Shown: piece after piece, positions 24,250 through 34,849 of the stretch
Position numbering within the stretch: the first letter of the stretch is position 1
Layout of the letters: the number at the start of each line of letters is the position of its first letter
Assembly: GCA_963971225.1 (NCBI GenBank)
Contig: OZ020269.1
Location: 10,687,201-10,751,200, forward strand
Origin: Melieria omissa
Lineage: Eukaryota > Arthropoda > Insecta > Diptera > Ulidiidae
DNA length: 64,000 nucleotides
Reading direction: 5' to 3'
The notes under the pieces: generated by a model
What the model was told of the DNA's origin: nothing
What the model saw: only the letters and a program-made list of their open reading frames with translations
Databases searched by the model: none
Position numbers and translations under genes: made by a program

Positions 24250-27200
24250 CGATGACCAGTCAGGATAGGCAACAGTTCGAAACGACTGACGAACTCAGCG
24301 ACCGCCGTAGGCAGACGAACAAAAGGTCAGATAGAAAGTCACAATCGAATGATCTGCCTTTCTATCATCCGACTCGGTCTCGAGCAGACCTTCCCACTAG
24401 AATAATTAGTGCAAGTGTTAGTGCAAGTTCAAATTTTAAACTCAGTGAAAGTGTGATAGCCGCAAAATCGGCAGTGATATAAAATTATATAGTGGTGAAA
24501 AAGTTAAGCGGCAATATCCAGCAAGCATATTTTTGAAGTCAGTCAAGCAAGCCTTAAGCAAATTGGTAAGTTTTGGGGCAACCAAATTTTACAAAGTTAA
24601 GATAGGGCTAGAAAAATGTGTAAGTGAAATCCAATTTCACTTATTTTTATATAGAATCATACGCGGCCCGGAAACAATATCATCAGCCTGCATACCGAGG
24701 TGGAGCACAGCTCCCAAAAAGCAAAGCAGCGAAGAACCGAGGCCGCAGGAATTTTAGATATTACACCGAAGTCGCAGAGAAATTTTGCATATTTGCACGA
24801 GGCCGGAGACAATTTTGTATTTTTCCGAGAAGCCGCAGAGATTTTATACGTTTTTTTACGAAAAGCCGAAATTGAAATTGCACGAAAAACAGCAGCAAGT
24901 CAAGGCCCAGCAGCATCACCACTCCAAATCACCACTCAGCATAAATCACCACCAGCACCATTGAAAGAGAAAAGCACGGGCGCGGAAGAGCGGACGGGCG
25001 AATTGCAGTCACCAAACACCAACAACAAGCACCTGCAACGAAAAACCAAAACCAGCAGCTATAAAAATTAACATCGAAATTATACTCACCTAAAATTATA
25101 CTTACCTTCAAAGTTTATATCTACCAGCAACATTTGCTACGTAAAGCAACATTTTTGTACTCACCCTCAACATGTTCCATATTTACTTATTTGAACTGAA
25201 TTATAAAAGTTAATTGTTAAATTGTAATTAAATTCAAATTAGATTTAAGTTAGGATTGTTAGAAACAATTTCTGTCAATCATGTAAATAGTGAAAAGCAA
25301 ATTCAAGTTTCGTAGTATAAGTCAAAAGAAAAAGAAAACTATTCATGCATATTTAGAAATGGCCTTCAAGAGCGGGTATGCGAACGCCAAAAAAGCAGCA
25401 TACTAACAACAACAAATTCACAGTCCAGCAGCAACGAACGAGAAAAATGAGCAGCATCCGCGATTAAGGGCCCTTCTTCGCGACGAGATGCATGTGAGTA
25501 AGAACAAAACACTTGTACACTAACAACTATCAGTGTTGCGAGAGAGAGTAGTGGAAATCTTATACGCATGCACTCTGCATAAGCGGTCAGCAGATCATTT
25601 TTGCGGTGGGCCATGCGTATTCGCATTTCTACCTCCAATCGTTTCACTTCGCAGCTTCACTGCGCTGCATTCCTTCTTTTATTGTTGTTGTTGCACTTTG
25701 CAGCATACGGTGTTTGCATTGCGCTGCTGTAAACAGCCAATGTCATTTGGAACTTTTTGTTTTTTTCTTTTACGAATGCGAAATTGCTTTGCTATTTTTC
25801 ATAAGCAAACAAATATTGGAAAAATAATTAAAATTAAGAAAAGTAATGATTTAAAATTGAAATGAAAGAAAAGAACTAAAGCAGAAGACGTAATTCCTGC
25901 TACAATTTGCGAGGAAAAAACTGAAAAAAAACGAATTAACGCGAAATTAGAATAAGGTAAATTTTAAAGAAAGAAAGATAGAAAGAAAGAAAAGAAAACC
26001 AAAGCAGAAGATTTAATTCCTGCAAAAATTTGCGAAAAGAACACAGATTAAAGTGAAAGTAAATTTTTAAGACCGAAAAATGAAAGAAAACTAAAGCAGA
26101 TGAAAGAATCCCTGCAACAAATTGCGAAAGCTGAAAAGAAAGCAAAGTAAAACGAAATGAAAATAATGTAAAATTTGAAAAGGAGAAGAGAATGAAAAAC
26201 AAGCACCCAAAATCTCATTTATCACGTGTCAAAATTTCATTACTCTAACTTTATTGGTTCGACAGTTATTAAAAAAAAGGCGGAAGCTGTAAATCGAATG
26301 AAGTACAAAAATTCTAATTTATGTGAGTATCAGTATTTTAAATAATAAACAGATACAACCTCAATTAAGCGAGAATAATGAAATTTTGCCACGTGATCAA
26401 GGAGATTTTGAGTTTTAACATACTTACTTTTCAAGAAAATTCCATATAAATTTTCAAGGATATAAAGGATTTAAAAATTTTTATAAAAAATCAAAGGGCC
26501 TTTTTCATATCCTTTTTCTACAAATAGTTAAAAAATAAATTTTATTTAAATTCTTGAGCCTTTCCTCTTTCATCCGATATACATATCGCCATATTCTAAC
26601 GAGGTTAAGTATTTTTTATATTTTTTGTATTTTTTATCCCCTTCAAAATTTTGAAGTCCTTTTAAAAGGACAAAGGATGTAGAAATGAAAAACTGAGTAC
26701 GCAGTATACTATGTTTGGTCTCTAGTTTCGCGCCCATATGGATTTTTTCCAGTGTGAAAATTTTTTTTCATTTTTGTCGCACAGTGTTATAGTTGTAATA
26801 CAGTTTGTTTTTTTTTGTTGTGAATCATCTTCTGCATTCCCTTTTGTGCGAAAATTTTGCGCGTCGCTAATATTGAAATTAAAACTATGCTGAATGCAGG
26901 GAGGTTCATTGTACCTTGTTTAGTTTTAGTTAAGGTTTAAAATTTTGTAAATCACAATGTAACTTAAATATAATTTATATATTTTTGGGTTAAGTGAACC
27001 ATGAAAATTTGAGAGTATATATTGTACAGGTGATTAGATGAAAGGGTAGGTGGACTTATGTTTTTGGGGACCCATACTAACAGCAACAACATGGGTCATG
27101 GTTGGGAGGGTAAGAGATAAGGCGAGGCGCACTACACCTTAGCGTCGCCCTAAAAACTTGGATTTGGAAGTTATAATTGTCCGTCTGATATTTTGTGTTG

Positions 27201-27640
27201 TCGTGTTGAGTTTGAGTATTTAGAACAATCAAGTGGCTGGGACTCATATTGAGTTAATTGTAATGCAGGTTGTAATGATTTGGTCCCGAATCCCCCCACC
27301 AGCCGTAAGAGCTAGCTTTATTTAAGGGTCCCGCACGAAAGTGGCCAAATGAGCGCATTGCAACCTGGGGTGGATAACGACGTGGGCCAAGATTTGTTCT
27401 TGGGCACATGAAAAACAGCATAAGGTGAAGCCTCTTTCTTTTACCATCTTCCACTTTACGATTGTCGGGAAACAACAGCCCAAGGTCGGGTGTTTTGTTT
27501 TCCGTGCGTTGTGTTTCAATTTGTATCGTACAATTTGTACACAACGTAGGGCGATATATATGCTGTGCAAATTTTCCATTACTCAAGATGGAGCGTGGAG
27601 TGTATATATATTGGGCCCACTCAAATTTTTTTTGTACATT
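24250..27640 (+). other. Retrotransposon leader/LTR candidate; no supported gene
   Basis: 24250-25080 has mixed composition with a splice-donor-like GTAAGT (24565) and a proline-rich open frame (24700-25071) of no recognisable family. 25830-26700 is A-rich. 26980-27640 is followed directly by the primer binding site. I can support no separate host gene here. Confidence 0.4.
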
Positions 27641-27647
27641 ACAGAAA

Positions 27648-27665
27648 TGGCGCCCAACGTGGGGC
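27648..27665 (+). promoter_or_regulatory. Retrotransposon primer binding site (tRNA-Lys type)
   Basis: TGGCGCCCAACGTGGGGC is the complement of a tRNA-Lys 3' end, as used by many retroelements. It lies 4-5 bases after TTACA, a plausible LTR end. Confidence 0.85.
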
Positions 27666-28337
27666 CTCTCACAAAATTACAGCTTTTAGCCTCTTACAAG
27701 AAAAGACGCTTTTAGTCTCACGGTTTTAAGGCTAACAGAAATGGTTTTAAGCAACGAGAGGTCACACCTTTCCAATTTGAGATTTTTTTTTTCGCTCGGT
27801 TCACTGATGTAGGAATATTTGATTCTATGGAGGTTTAGAGTAGTCTTGTTGGATTTCACTAATTGGCATTTCAGTCTTAGACCATTTAACTGACCACGAG
27901 ATACATCTAAGCTATTCCATGTTTCATTGCTTTTACATTCAGTTGATACCTCACTTTTGACTTTGCTGATGCATCCTTCGGATGGCAACTTTGAAGTTCT
28001 GGGAATTTAGATTCGGAAACGAGTTTCGGATGCTAACCAAAGAAATTTTAGAGACCTTGCGTTCGAGTTCATCAACTCAGCCAGTATTGACGTGTGATGT
28101 GATTACAAGATTATCGCTTGCGTTGAGCTATAGATTTCTTGTCCATTCAGGTCAGCTGGAAACTGAAAAGATAGGATTGATTAATTTGGCAATGCTCAAA
28201 AGGGGAAACATATTTGAATATCCATTCCTTAAATTTTGTTTTGTTTTCTTACTCTTCTCTGTGATGAAGGAAACCAACCCCAACATCTAATTACCTAAAT
28301 TAAGAATTGTGTACGAAAAATTCAAGTTATTTTGAGA

Positions 28338-28829
28338 ATGATAATTGCTAGGAGCAACGAGAATTTGGCGTCAGGCGTGACGAACGATGAGACAAATTGC
28401 TCAATTTGTTTGCAAACGCATAAATCAGACCAGCCATCGGTGGTCACACCATGCAAACACAAATTTCGTATTGAGACTTGGTTAAAGACCAATAACGAAT
28501 GTCCTTCATGCAGGAAGTTGATTCACCGTCGAGATTTGAGCCCAGTTGAGACAGATTTTCGAGACACTCATGTTACACGATCCTCAGCAGGACGAGGTCG
28601 GGGTAAAACTATAACACCGAAGAAACATTTTACCAGATCTTTCACGCGCAGCGATGACAATTTAGTTGAGCCTTTAGTGGATGTCCAAACTGAGAAGGAT
28701 TCACAAAGGTTAAGCACCACTTTGCCAAGTAGCAATGTATTGACAGATACGGAAAATAGATATAATAGAGATAGAGAAATACCGATTGACTACGATTACA
28801 TTTCGCAGATTATTGAACAAAGTGTTTAA
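28338..28829 (+). CDS. RING-finger-like domain in frame ahead of Gag
   Basis: The frame has an ATG at 28338. After about 17 residues come C-S-I-C, then 14 residues to TPCKHKF, and W-L followed by ECPSCRK. This is the first zinc site, CxH, Trp and last CPxC of a RING-H2 domain. Between KF and W a canonical RING-H2 has an HxxC pair; here only RIET is present, so two zinc ligands are missing, consistent with a deletion of about three codons. The rest is a basic Arg/Gly/Thr-rich linker. The frame stops at 28827 but continues in the same register into Gag with only one more stop (28950). Inference: the ancestral product was one RING-linker-Gag protein. As it stands, ubiquitin-ligase activity is doubtful. 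A captured host RING gene is the alternative, but the shared frame argues for element ownership. Confidence 0.65.
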   Translation: MIIARSNENLASGVTNDETNCSICLQTHKSDQPSVVTPCKHKFRIETWLKTNNECPSCRKLIHRRDLSPVETDFRDTHVTRSSAGRGRGKTITPKKHFTRSFTRSDDNLVEPLVDVQTEKDSQRLSTTLPSSNVLTDTENRYNRDREIPIDYDYISQIIEQSV

Positions 28830-28970
28830 CGTTTAATGCATTTGAGACTTGATTCGAGACCAAACAGTAATCAAAATACGGTTCAGCAGAACGCTGATGA
28901 GCGACAATTTGACCAGCCACAAAATAATGAAAATAGAAACGACCAGCAATAAAATAACGCAAACACAAAC

Positions 28971-29837
28971 ATGTTAAGTTCAGCCAAATTCACTTCGATG
29001 ATCCAAAATTGGAATATCAAATTTGATGGGTCCACTAACGGGTTAAGAGTGGAAGAATTTCTATATAGAATTCGTTCCTTAACTTCGGACTGCTTAAACA
29101 ATGACTTTTCAGCCCTGTGTAAAAATTTACACATACTTTTGACAGGTAAAGCTTGCGAATGGTGTTGGAGGTACCACAAACAGGTTGAGTCGATTCAGTG
29201 GCAGGATTTTTGTACGGCAATACGTTACCAATACAAGGATTATAGGTCTAGTTACGAGATCCGGGAACAGTTGCGTGGCAGAAAGCAGAAGCCATTTGAG
29301 TCATTTGAAGCTTTTTTTGACGATATTTGTTTGATTATGGACAGGCTACCTGAACCCATTCCGGGAGAAGAGCTTATTGAAATGTTGACAAGAAATTTGA
29401 GACCAGACATTAGACACGAGTTGTTGTATGTGCCAATCGATTCGATTGCACATTTGAGACGCCTGGTGCAGATGCGTGAAAACTTATTCAATGAAGACAC
29501 CTTTCGGAGAGCGCAGCCAAGAGGGACAGCTACGGTTCTGCCACTGAATAAAAGACACGTTTACGCATTAGACAGCAGGACATCACCGGAAGCAGATGAA
29601 GACGAATCCGATTTCGCGGTTGAGGTTATGCAAGCCACCCACATGCAACAATTGAAATGTTGGAATTGCCAACAAAAAGGACATTTTTGGGAAGACTGTG
29701 TAGCAGAACGGACTATATTTTGTTATGGATGCGGTACTCCTAAGGTTTACAAGCCACAGTGTACCAATTGTTTAGCTAAAGGGACGGGAAACTCCAAGAA
29801 GGGGGTATTCTCCAAACCCCGAGCACCCCCGCAGTAA
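28971..29837 (+). CDS. Gag of the Ty3/gypsy-type element
   Basis: An open frame of 288 codons. Residues about 10-170 form a retrotransposon capsid-like region: WNIKFDG, then VEEFLYRI, CEWCWRYHKQ, and a helical segment with LRPDIRHELLY. Near the C terminus is a CCHC zinc knuckle, CWNCQQKGHFWEDC, followed by a second one in which the His position is Val (CYGCGTPKVYKPQC) and an extra CTNC pair. It packages element RNA in virus-like particles in functional relatives. Pol lies in the -1 frame relative to Gag, consistent with frameshifted Gag-Pol expression. Upstream the frame continues to the RING-like domain apart from two stops. The Gag frame is uninterrupted even though Pol is broken. Confidence 0.85.
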   Translation: MLSSAKFTSMIQNWNIKFDGSTNGLRVEEFLYRIRSLTSDCLNNDFSALCKNLHILLTGKACEWCWRYHKQVESIQWQDFCTAIRYQYKDYRSSYEIREQLRGRKQKPFESFEAFFDDICLIMDRLPEPIPGEELIEMLTRNLRPDIRHELLYVPIDSIAHLRRLVQMRENLFNEDTFRRAQPRGTATVLPLNKRHVYALDSRTSPEADEDESDFAVEVMQATHMQQLKCWNCQQKGHFWEDCVAERTIFCYGCGTPKVYKPQCTNCLAKGTGNSKKGVFSKPRAPPQ

Positions 29838-29887
29838 CAAAAATAGTACAACGCCCATGCAGTACACAACCGGCTAGCTCAGAAAGT

Positions 29888-32800
29888 TTGACAGCACCAG
29901 CAGTAAATGCGCTGCCAAATGTAAGAGATGTTACTATCACACAAACACCTATCGCCTGCAACTTCTCTGAGTTAGAAACCGGAAAACGTATATTTCCATC
30001 TTTGACTTATCACGAGCGATTAGAAAAGTATCTGCAAGCTCGAGATCGAATTTTTAAAGATGCACCAACACCAGCATTATCGCAGCGAAAGCCAAAGCGT
30101 TCGTCTTTGCGCATTCGTAGATTTTTTCAGGCTCTGCGTCAGCAGAAAAGAATGCTCATTTCGACAATTGTAAACTCAAATGATCAACGTTGCTATGTGC
30201 AAGTAAAGTTTTTAGGTCAAACAGAATACGGACTGTTAGATACCGGCGCAAACAGTAGTTGCGTGGGTTCGAACTTAGCCGAAGAATTCGCTAGGCATGC
30301 GAATTTTAAAAGACTATCCTCTTTTGTCAAAACAGCAGATGGTTCTCCACAAACAGTTTTAGGATATCTCGATGTGGATATGAAGTACGAAAACCAAACG
30401 CAAAAACTTAGGTTGTATTTAATCCCATCGATAGCACAACATTTAATCCTTGGGACAGATTTTTGGCGAAATTTTAAATTAGCTCCAGGATTGACAAGTT
30501 CAATTTCCGATATTAATGCTGTTCCCTCAACCAACACAGACGAGGAAAAATATCCGCTCACCCTTCAGCAACAAAAACGGTTGGATGCGGTTAAAAATGT
30601 ATTTCCCGATTTCGAATCTGAAGGTTTAGGCAGAACAAAGCTGATTCAGCATGACATTGATGTAGGCAATGCAAAGCCCATAAAGCAGTGCTCTTACCCT
30701 GTATCTCCAGCGGTAGAAAAATTAATGTTTGAGGAAATTGATAGAATGATCAAGTTAGGAGTAATTGAAGAATCGTCAAGTGCATGGAGTTCACCAATGA
30801 GGCTAGTTCTAAAACCCAATAAAGTTCGTTTATGTTTAGATGCATGAAAGCTTAACGAGGTCACTGAGAAAGATGCATATCCGATACAGAGTATTGAAAG
30901 GATATTTTCACGTTTACCAAAAGCGAACATTATCACAAAGTTAGACTTGAAAGATGCATATTGGCAGATAGGATTGACAGAGAAGTCAAAAGCTCTCACA
31001 GCTTTCACGGTGCCAGGTCGTCCGCTTTATCAATTTGTTGTTATGCCGTTCGGCTTGTGCAACGCGCCATCGACAAAGTGCAGACTAATGGATCAGCTCA
31101 TACCACCCTAGCTAAGTGAATGTGTTTTTGGTTATTTAGACGATCTTTGTATAGTTTCGACAGATTTTGACAGCCACCTCAATTGTTTGACCAAAATTGC
31201 AGTACGCTTTCGAGAAGCTAATTTGACGTTAAACGTCAAAAAGAGCAGTTTTTGCGTCACTTCGACCAAGTATCTTGGCCATATAATTGGAAATGGAGGT
31301 ATTGCGATGGACAGAGAAAAAATCCAAGCGATTCTTTCTTGGCCAATACCGAAGACGCGCAAACAGGTCAGAGCATTGATGGGTTTAGCTGGCTGGTATA
31401 GACGATTTATCGAAAATTTCGCTAGCATAACGACTCCGATTACTGACACACTTTCGACCAAGAAAAATTTCGTATGGACAGATGAGGCGAACTTAGCGTT
31501 CGAAAAGCTCAAACAACTTCTCACTTCAGCACCAGTACTGACGAACCCAGATTTTGAGAAAAAATTATATATTCATTGTGACGCCAGCGACACAGGCATA
31601 GGCGCAGTACTTTTGCAAAAGAACGAAAACGGATAGGAAAAACCCATAGCTTTTATGTCCCGAAAACTGAACTCGGCTCAGAGAAATTACAGTGTGACAG
31701 AAAGGGAATGTTTAGCGGCGTTAGAAGCCATAACAAAATTTCGTTGCTATGTTGAATTGCAAGAATTCGAAGTAGTCACCGACCATTTCAGTTTAGTTTG
31801 GTTGATGAAGCAGCCAAACCTATGCGGCAGATTGGCCAGATGGGCTCTGAAATTACAAGGGTTTAAATTTACAATTAGTCACCGGAAAGGCAGAGACAAT
31901 GTAGTACCCGATGCACTCTCGCGTTTGCATGTAGATGCACTGACAGCGACAGCTGAAGTTTCACCGGAAATAGATTTAAATTCGGCACATTTTTTTGATA
32001 CAGACTACGAGCAGTTGAAAGCTAAAGTTCGAGCAGAGCAAAGTAAATTGCCCGACCTGAAAATTGTTGACAAGTTTGTTTATATCCGTACTGAACATGC
32101 AACAGGCGATGAAATGCAAGAAGAACACAGTTGGAAACTATGGATACCGATTGCAATGTGCACCGAAGTTCTAAAAAGAGCGCACGATTCAGTTATCGCA
32201 GCTCATGGTGGAATGCACAAAACCTTGGAACTGTTAAGACTCAATTTTTATTGGCTAGGTATGGTAAAAGATGTGCGAAACTATGGAGGAGTTTAACGAA
32301 CTTTTGACCAAGCTAGGAATAAATCACGTTTATACCGCACTTTATGCACCACAGGCAAATACGTCAGAACGCGTTAATCGTTCACTAATTGCAGCCGTCC
32401 GTGCATATATCAAAAAATATCATAAAGAGTGGGATATAAACTTAACCAGCATCTCTTGTGCGTTGCGAAACTCATACCATCAAGCCATGCAGTGTTCACC
32501 TTATCGTGCATTATTTGGCTTCAATATAATCACGCATGGTTCTAGCTACGCACTGTTGAAGGATCTCCGACTTTTAGACGAACCTTGTTTTGAATTGAAA
32601 CGTGAAGATCAGCTCGCGTTAGAGCGACGTACAATTTTTAAAAACCTCCGTACCGCATACGAGCATAACACCGAACAATACAATCTGCGAACCAGACCCG
32701 TAACATTTCAAGTTGGTCAAGAAGTATTTAGACGAAACTTTGCTCAAAGCAATTTTGAAAAAGGCTTTAATGCCAAACTTAGCCCAATGTTTATAAAAGC

Positions 32801-32897
32801 TCGCGTTCGTGAGAAACTTGGTAATAACTATTATGTCTTAGAAGATTTACAAGGTCGACTAGTTGGTACATTTAGCGCCAAAGACATCCGGCAATGA
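29888..32897 (+). pseudogene. Pol (protease-RT-RNase H-integrase) pseudogene
   Basis: Protease: LLDTGANSSC at about 30235 and LILGTDFW. Reverse transcriptase: VIEESSSAWSSP, LDLKDAYWQI, PFGLCNAPS and the catalytic YLDD at about 31133. RNase H: IHCDASDTGIGAVL and the ISHRKGRDNVVPDALSR end. Integrase: the zinc-binding start is weak and the catalytic core is largely deleted around 32270-32296, where the frame changes. The remainder keeps the region around the last catalytic Glu (SERVNRSL) and a GPY/F-like C terminus (GNNYYVLEDLQGR). In-frame stops occur at 30845, 31109 and 31634. Domain order with integrase last is diagnostic of Ty3/gypsy. It cannot encode an active polyprotein. Confidence 0.9.
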
Positions 32898-32956
32898 CAA
32901 AACGAATTCCTCCGTCTAAGCTGTTAGTTTAGGAAACGACATCTTATCCGCTTTGT

Positions 32957-33091
32957 AATATTCGATTTTGCGCTAAACAAAAATTTTTTTTTTTTAAATT
33001 TGAATTTGTATTGCACAAAAAGAATAAACGTACAATGTTGCAAAGATGAGTCTCGGCAACAATGTTGCCGCAACATTTTAGTACTTGTTTG
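32957..33091 (+). repeat. Right copy of the 137-bp retrotransposon end
   Basis: Begins TGTAATATTCGATTTTGCGC and matches 24112-24248 with about five differences, including the GAATAAACGTACAATG block. It ends at GTACTTG, where serpin-flank sequence (TTTGCAATTGC) resumes. Confidence 0.8.
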
Positions 33092-33157
33092 CAATTTGCA
33101 ATTGCTATTGTCCTACAGGTTTGTTGTATTTTTTTATATGTGCATTTTTATGCTACT

Positions 33158-33163
33158 TTATTT
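33158..33163 (-). terminator. Candidate poly(A) signal for serpin S3
   Basis: AATAAA on the minus strand about 130 bases after the S3 stop codon (33292). Confidence 0.4.
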
Positions 33164-33291
33164 GCATACTTTTGAATACAGAAATTACAGCAGTTATATA
33201 ACCTTTTTGAATTTCATAAAATTGAAGAATTTAGGGGGCACCCTCAGCCGTCGCCGCCCCGGGCCACCGAACACCTTAAGCCGCCACTGCC

Positions 33292-34711
33292 TCAGGGTGC
33301 GACTACATGTCCACCGAAAAACACTTCGTCTTTGTCAATGACCGCAAAGAAAAATGGATGATCAGCAACAAATTTATGTTCAAACAGTGGAGCTGACGTG
33401 GTTGACCTGGCTGACCTGACTGACCTGGCTGACCTGATTTCCATTACTATAAGCAAAGAATTCGCAATGAGAACACAGTAAGTCGAAAATGTTCGTCAGC
33501 TGTACTCACCCGTAGCGGGTTCTGCCTCCGTGCCCTGTTCGCTGACCTGAATAACGGCATCATGTGTCGCCAAAGTGACGTACAATTTGTTTTTATAATC
33601 TGTCATGCGAGTGAAGGCCGAATAGCCATCTTCATATCCATATTGAAGGAACGGATGCTTTATGCCGAACTGAGGAAATACAAATTGCGTTCGCAAAAAT
33701 AATTAAACTCGTTTCGAATACAAATTTGATGAAAATGAAATTCGCCATTTTTTTATATGTTAGCTACGCACTTGTTTGAGCAGCTCTTTGAGATCCGTGT
33801 GGTATTCTATCTTAAATTTGGGCAGGAACACTCTCACCGGCGCAGCTTCCAACCGATCTGCAATTCTGGGCAATTGTATGTGCTGCAGCTTGTTTTCCAA
33901 TGCCTCCAGTCCGTCAACACTATTTGGCAGTATGATCAGCATTTTTAAAGACTGATTGTAGGGCAATAGCAACCCAGTTGCGTCCAAGTCATCCAATTTC
34001 CCATACTCAAAATTATTTTTGATTTCGATCGATTTATTGTTCGTCATCATTTCCACATCCATTGTATCCTTTTGGTTAAGGTGGAATTGCCGGCTGCCAA
34101 CGCTTACGAAGGAATGCAGCCACTCACCCTTGAAATAGATGGTATTGACTAATACTACTGCTGTTTGATCGTCCAAGCTGCTCGGTTCGATGACTTGTTT
34201 GATTTTTTGGTGCGTCTTCTCGTCCACCCATTCGTTGATGCGTCGTGCGGTGGCTTTTTTTAAGCCAAAATACACAGACTCGAAGTACGCTCTTAAAAAC
34301 TGTTTAGCGCTTTGCTTGAAATCCGGTGCTAGTTTAAACTGGTTATCCACAAAGATCCCAGTCACAATTCTCAAATTGGGAATATACATGTTGTGTCCCG
34401 AATCCCAGTGTGGGCAGGCAATTAACGCATCACTAATCTCCTGGAGTGTATGGATGCCGCCACCCAGATATAGTAGAAACAAGCTGTTTTGGATGGATAC
34501 GGGTGAAATGACAAAGTTCTTCTTCGCGGATTGCAGAGCAACGTTGTGCAATAATTTCGAAGTAAATGAATCCTGTGCAAAGCCACTGGTTGAGTAAAGG
34601 ACCACGGCGAGCAGCGGCAGAACGAAAGACACCGCTGAATCGGAAAGCGAAAACGATCAATGAACACGAGTTCATTTTGTTACTTTATAACTGAGAGAAC
34701 TTACTTTTCAT
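33292..34711 (-). CDS. Secreted serpin S3 with expanded reactive-centre loop
   Basis: Exons on the minus strand are 34705-34711 (ATG AAA A), 33772-34634, 33510-33669 and 33292-33446. The sum is 1185 bases, one frame, 394 residues. The start is the microexon ATG, because its GTAAGT donor and the CAG acceptor at 34635 give MKTVSFVLPLLAVVLYS, a good signal peptide; the GTG-initiated alternative would lose the Met-Lys-Thr. Serpin hallmarks are NFVISPVSI, NTIYFKGEW, LPYNQSLKMLIILPN, LPKFKIEYHT and FVADHPFFF. The hinge is GTEAEPAT, with Pro at P10, which is unfavourable for loop insertion. The loop in exon 4 reads VMEIRSARSVRSARSTTS, nine residues longer than in S2 or S4, owing to 9-bp repeats. An inhibitory serpin traps a serine protease in the haemolymph or secretion; Arg-Ser pairs suggest trypsin-like targets. 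Inhibitory capacity is uncertain because of the proline and the loop length. Confidence 0.85.
33398..33433 (-). repeat. 9-bp tandem repeats in the S3 reactive-loop exon
   Basis: On the minus strand exon 4 carries GGTCAGCCA, GGTCAGTCA, GGTCAGCCA and GGTCAACCA in a row. S2 and S4 have one GGTCAGCCA unit followed directly by GGTCAGCTCC. The extra 27 bp add nine residues made of Arg-Ser repeats. Each TCAG is also an in-frame candidate splice acceptor. Confidence 0.85.
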
Positions 34712-34786
34712 AGTTGATAGTTGACTTGACGCTCCAACACTAAATTCGTGGGACAATTGTCTTGTCTACTTGCGGGCTGATGTGCT

Positions 34787-34794
34787 TTTAAAGC
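34787..34794 (-). promoter_or_regulatory. Degenerate TATA-like box of S3
   Basis: At the position of TATAAAAG in S5 and S6 the S3 upstream sequence reads TTTAAAAG (plus strand CTTTTAAA, about 34785-34792). S4 has the same change. It may lower transcription; inferred from alignment only. Confidence 0.4.
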
Positions 34795-34849
34795 AAACGG
34801 CTTTTATTTCAAGCATGTGGAACACATTTGCACGAATAAATCAGAACGT

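Larger units (their letters stand above)
24112..33091 (+). mobile_element. Ty3/gypsy-type LTR retrotransposon with RING-Gag frame (degenerate)
   Basis: In order: a 137-bp end sequence (24112-24248), a long leader or LTR, a tRNA-Lys-type primer binding site (27648-27665), a RING-like domain (28338), Gag with CCHC knuckles (28971-29837), Pol (29888-32897), and a second copy of the 137-bp end (32957-33091). The 137-bp copies differ at about 5 positions, begin TGTARTATTCG and stop at GTACTTGT. The right copy abuts the serpin S3 3' flank exactly where S4's flank is continuous. The simplest reading is a long 5' LTR (24112 to about 27643, ending TTACA) and a 3' LTR truncated after 137 bp. A 3.5-kb LTR would be unusually long, so other insertions may lie inside it. 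Confidence 0.6.

Noticed and set aside
24700..25071. 123-codon proline/glutamine-rich frame in the retroelement leader
   Set aside because: Low complexity with no Gag or other motif. Likely untranslated leader.
27982..28290. 102-codon frame between the primer binding site and the RING domain
   Set aside because: No recognisable domain, a hydrophobic end without signal logic, and not in register with a Gag-like extension that I can recognise.
33760..34632. Serpin S3 as a single-exon protein starting at GTG and ending KQVRS
   Set aside because: It lacks a proper start and the hinge, loop and C terminus. A spliced model with GTAAGT, GTGCGT and GTGAGT donors gives a complete serpin in frame.
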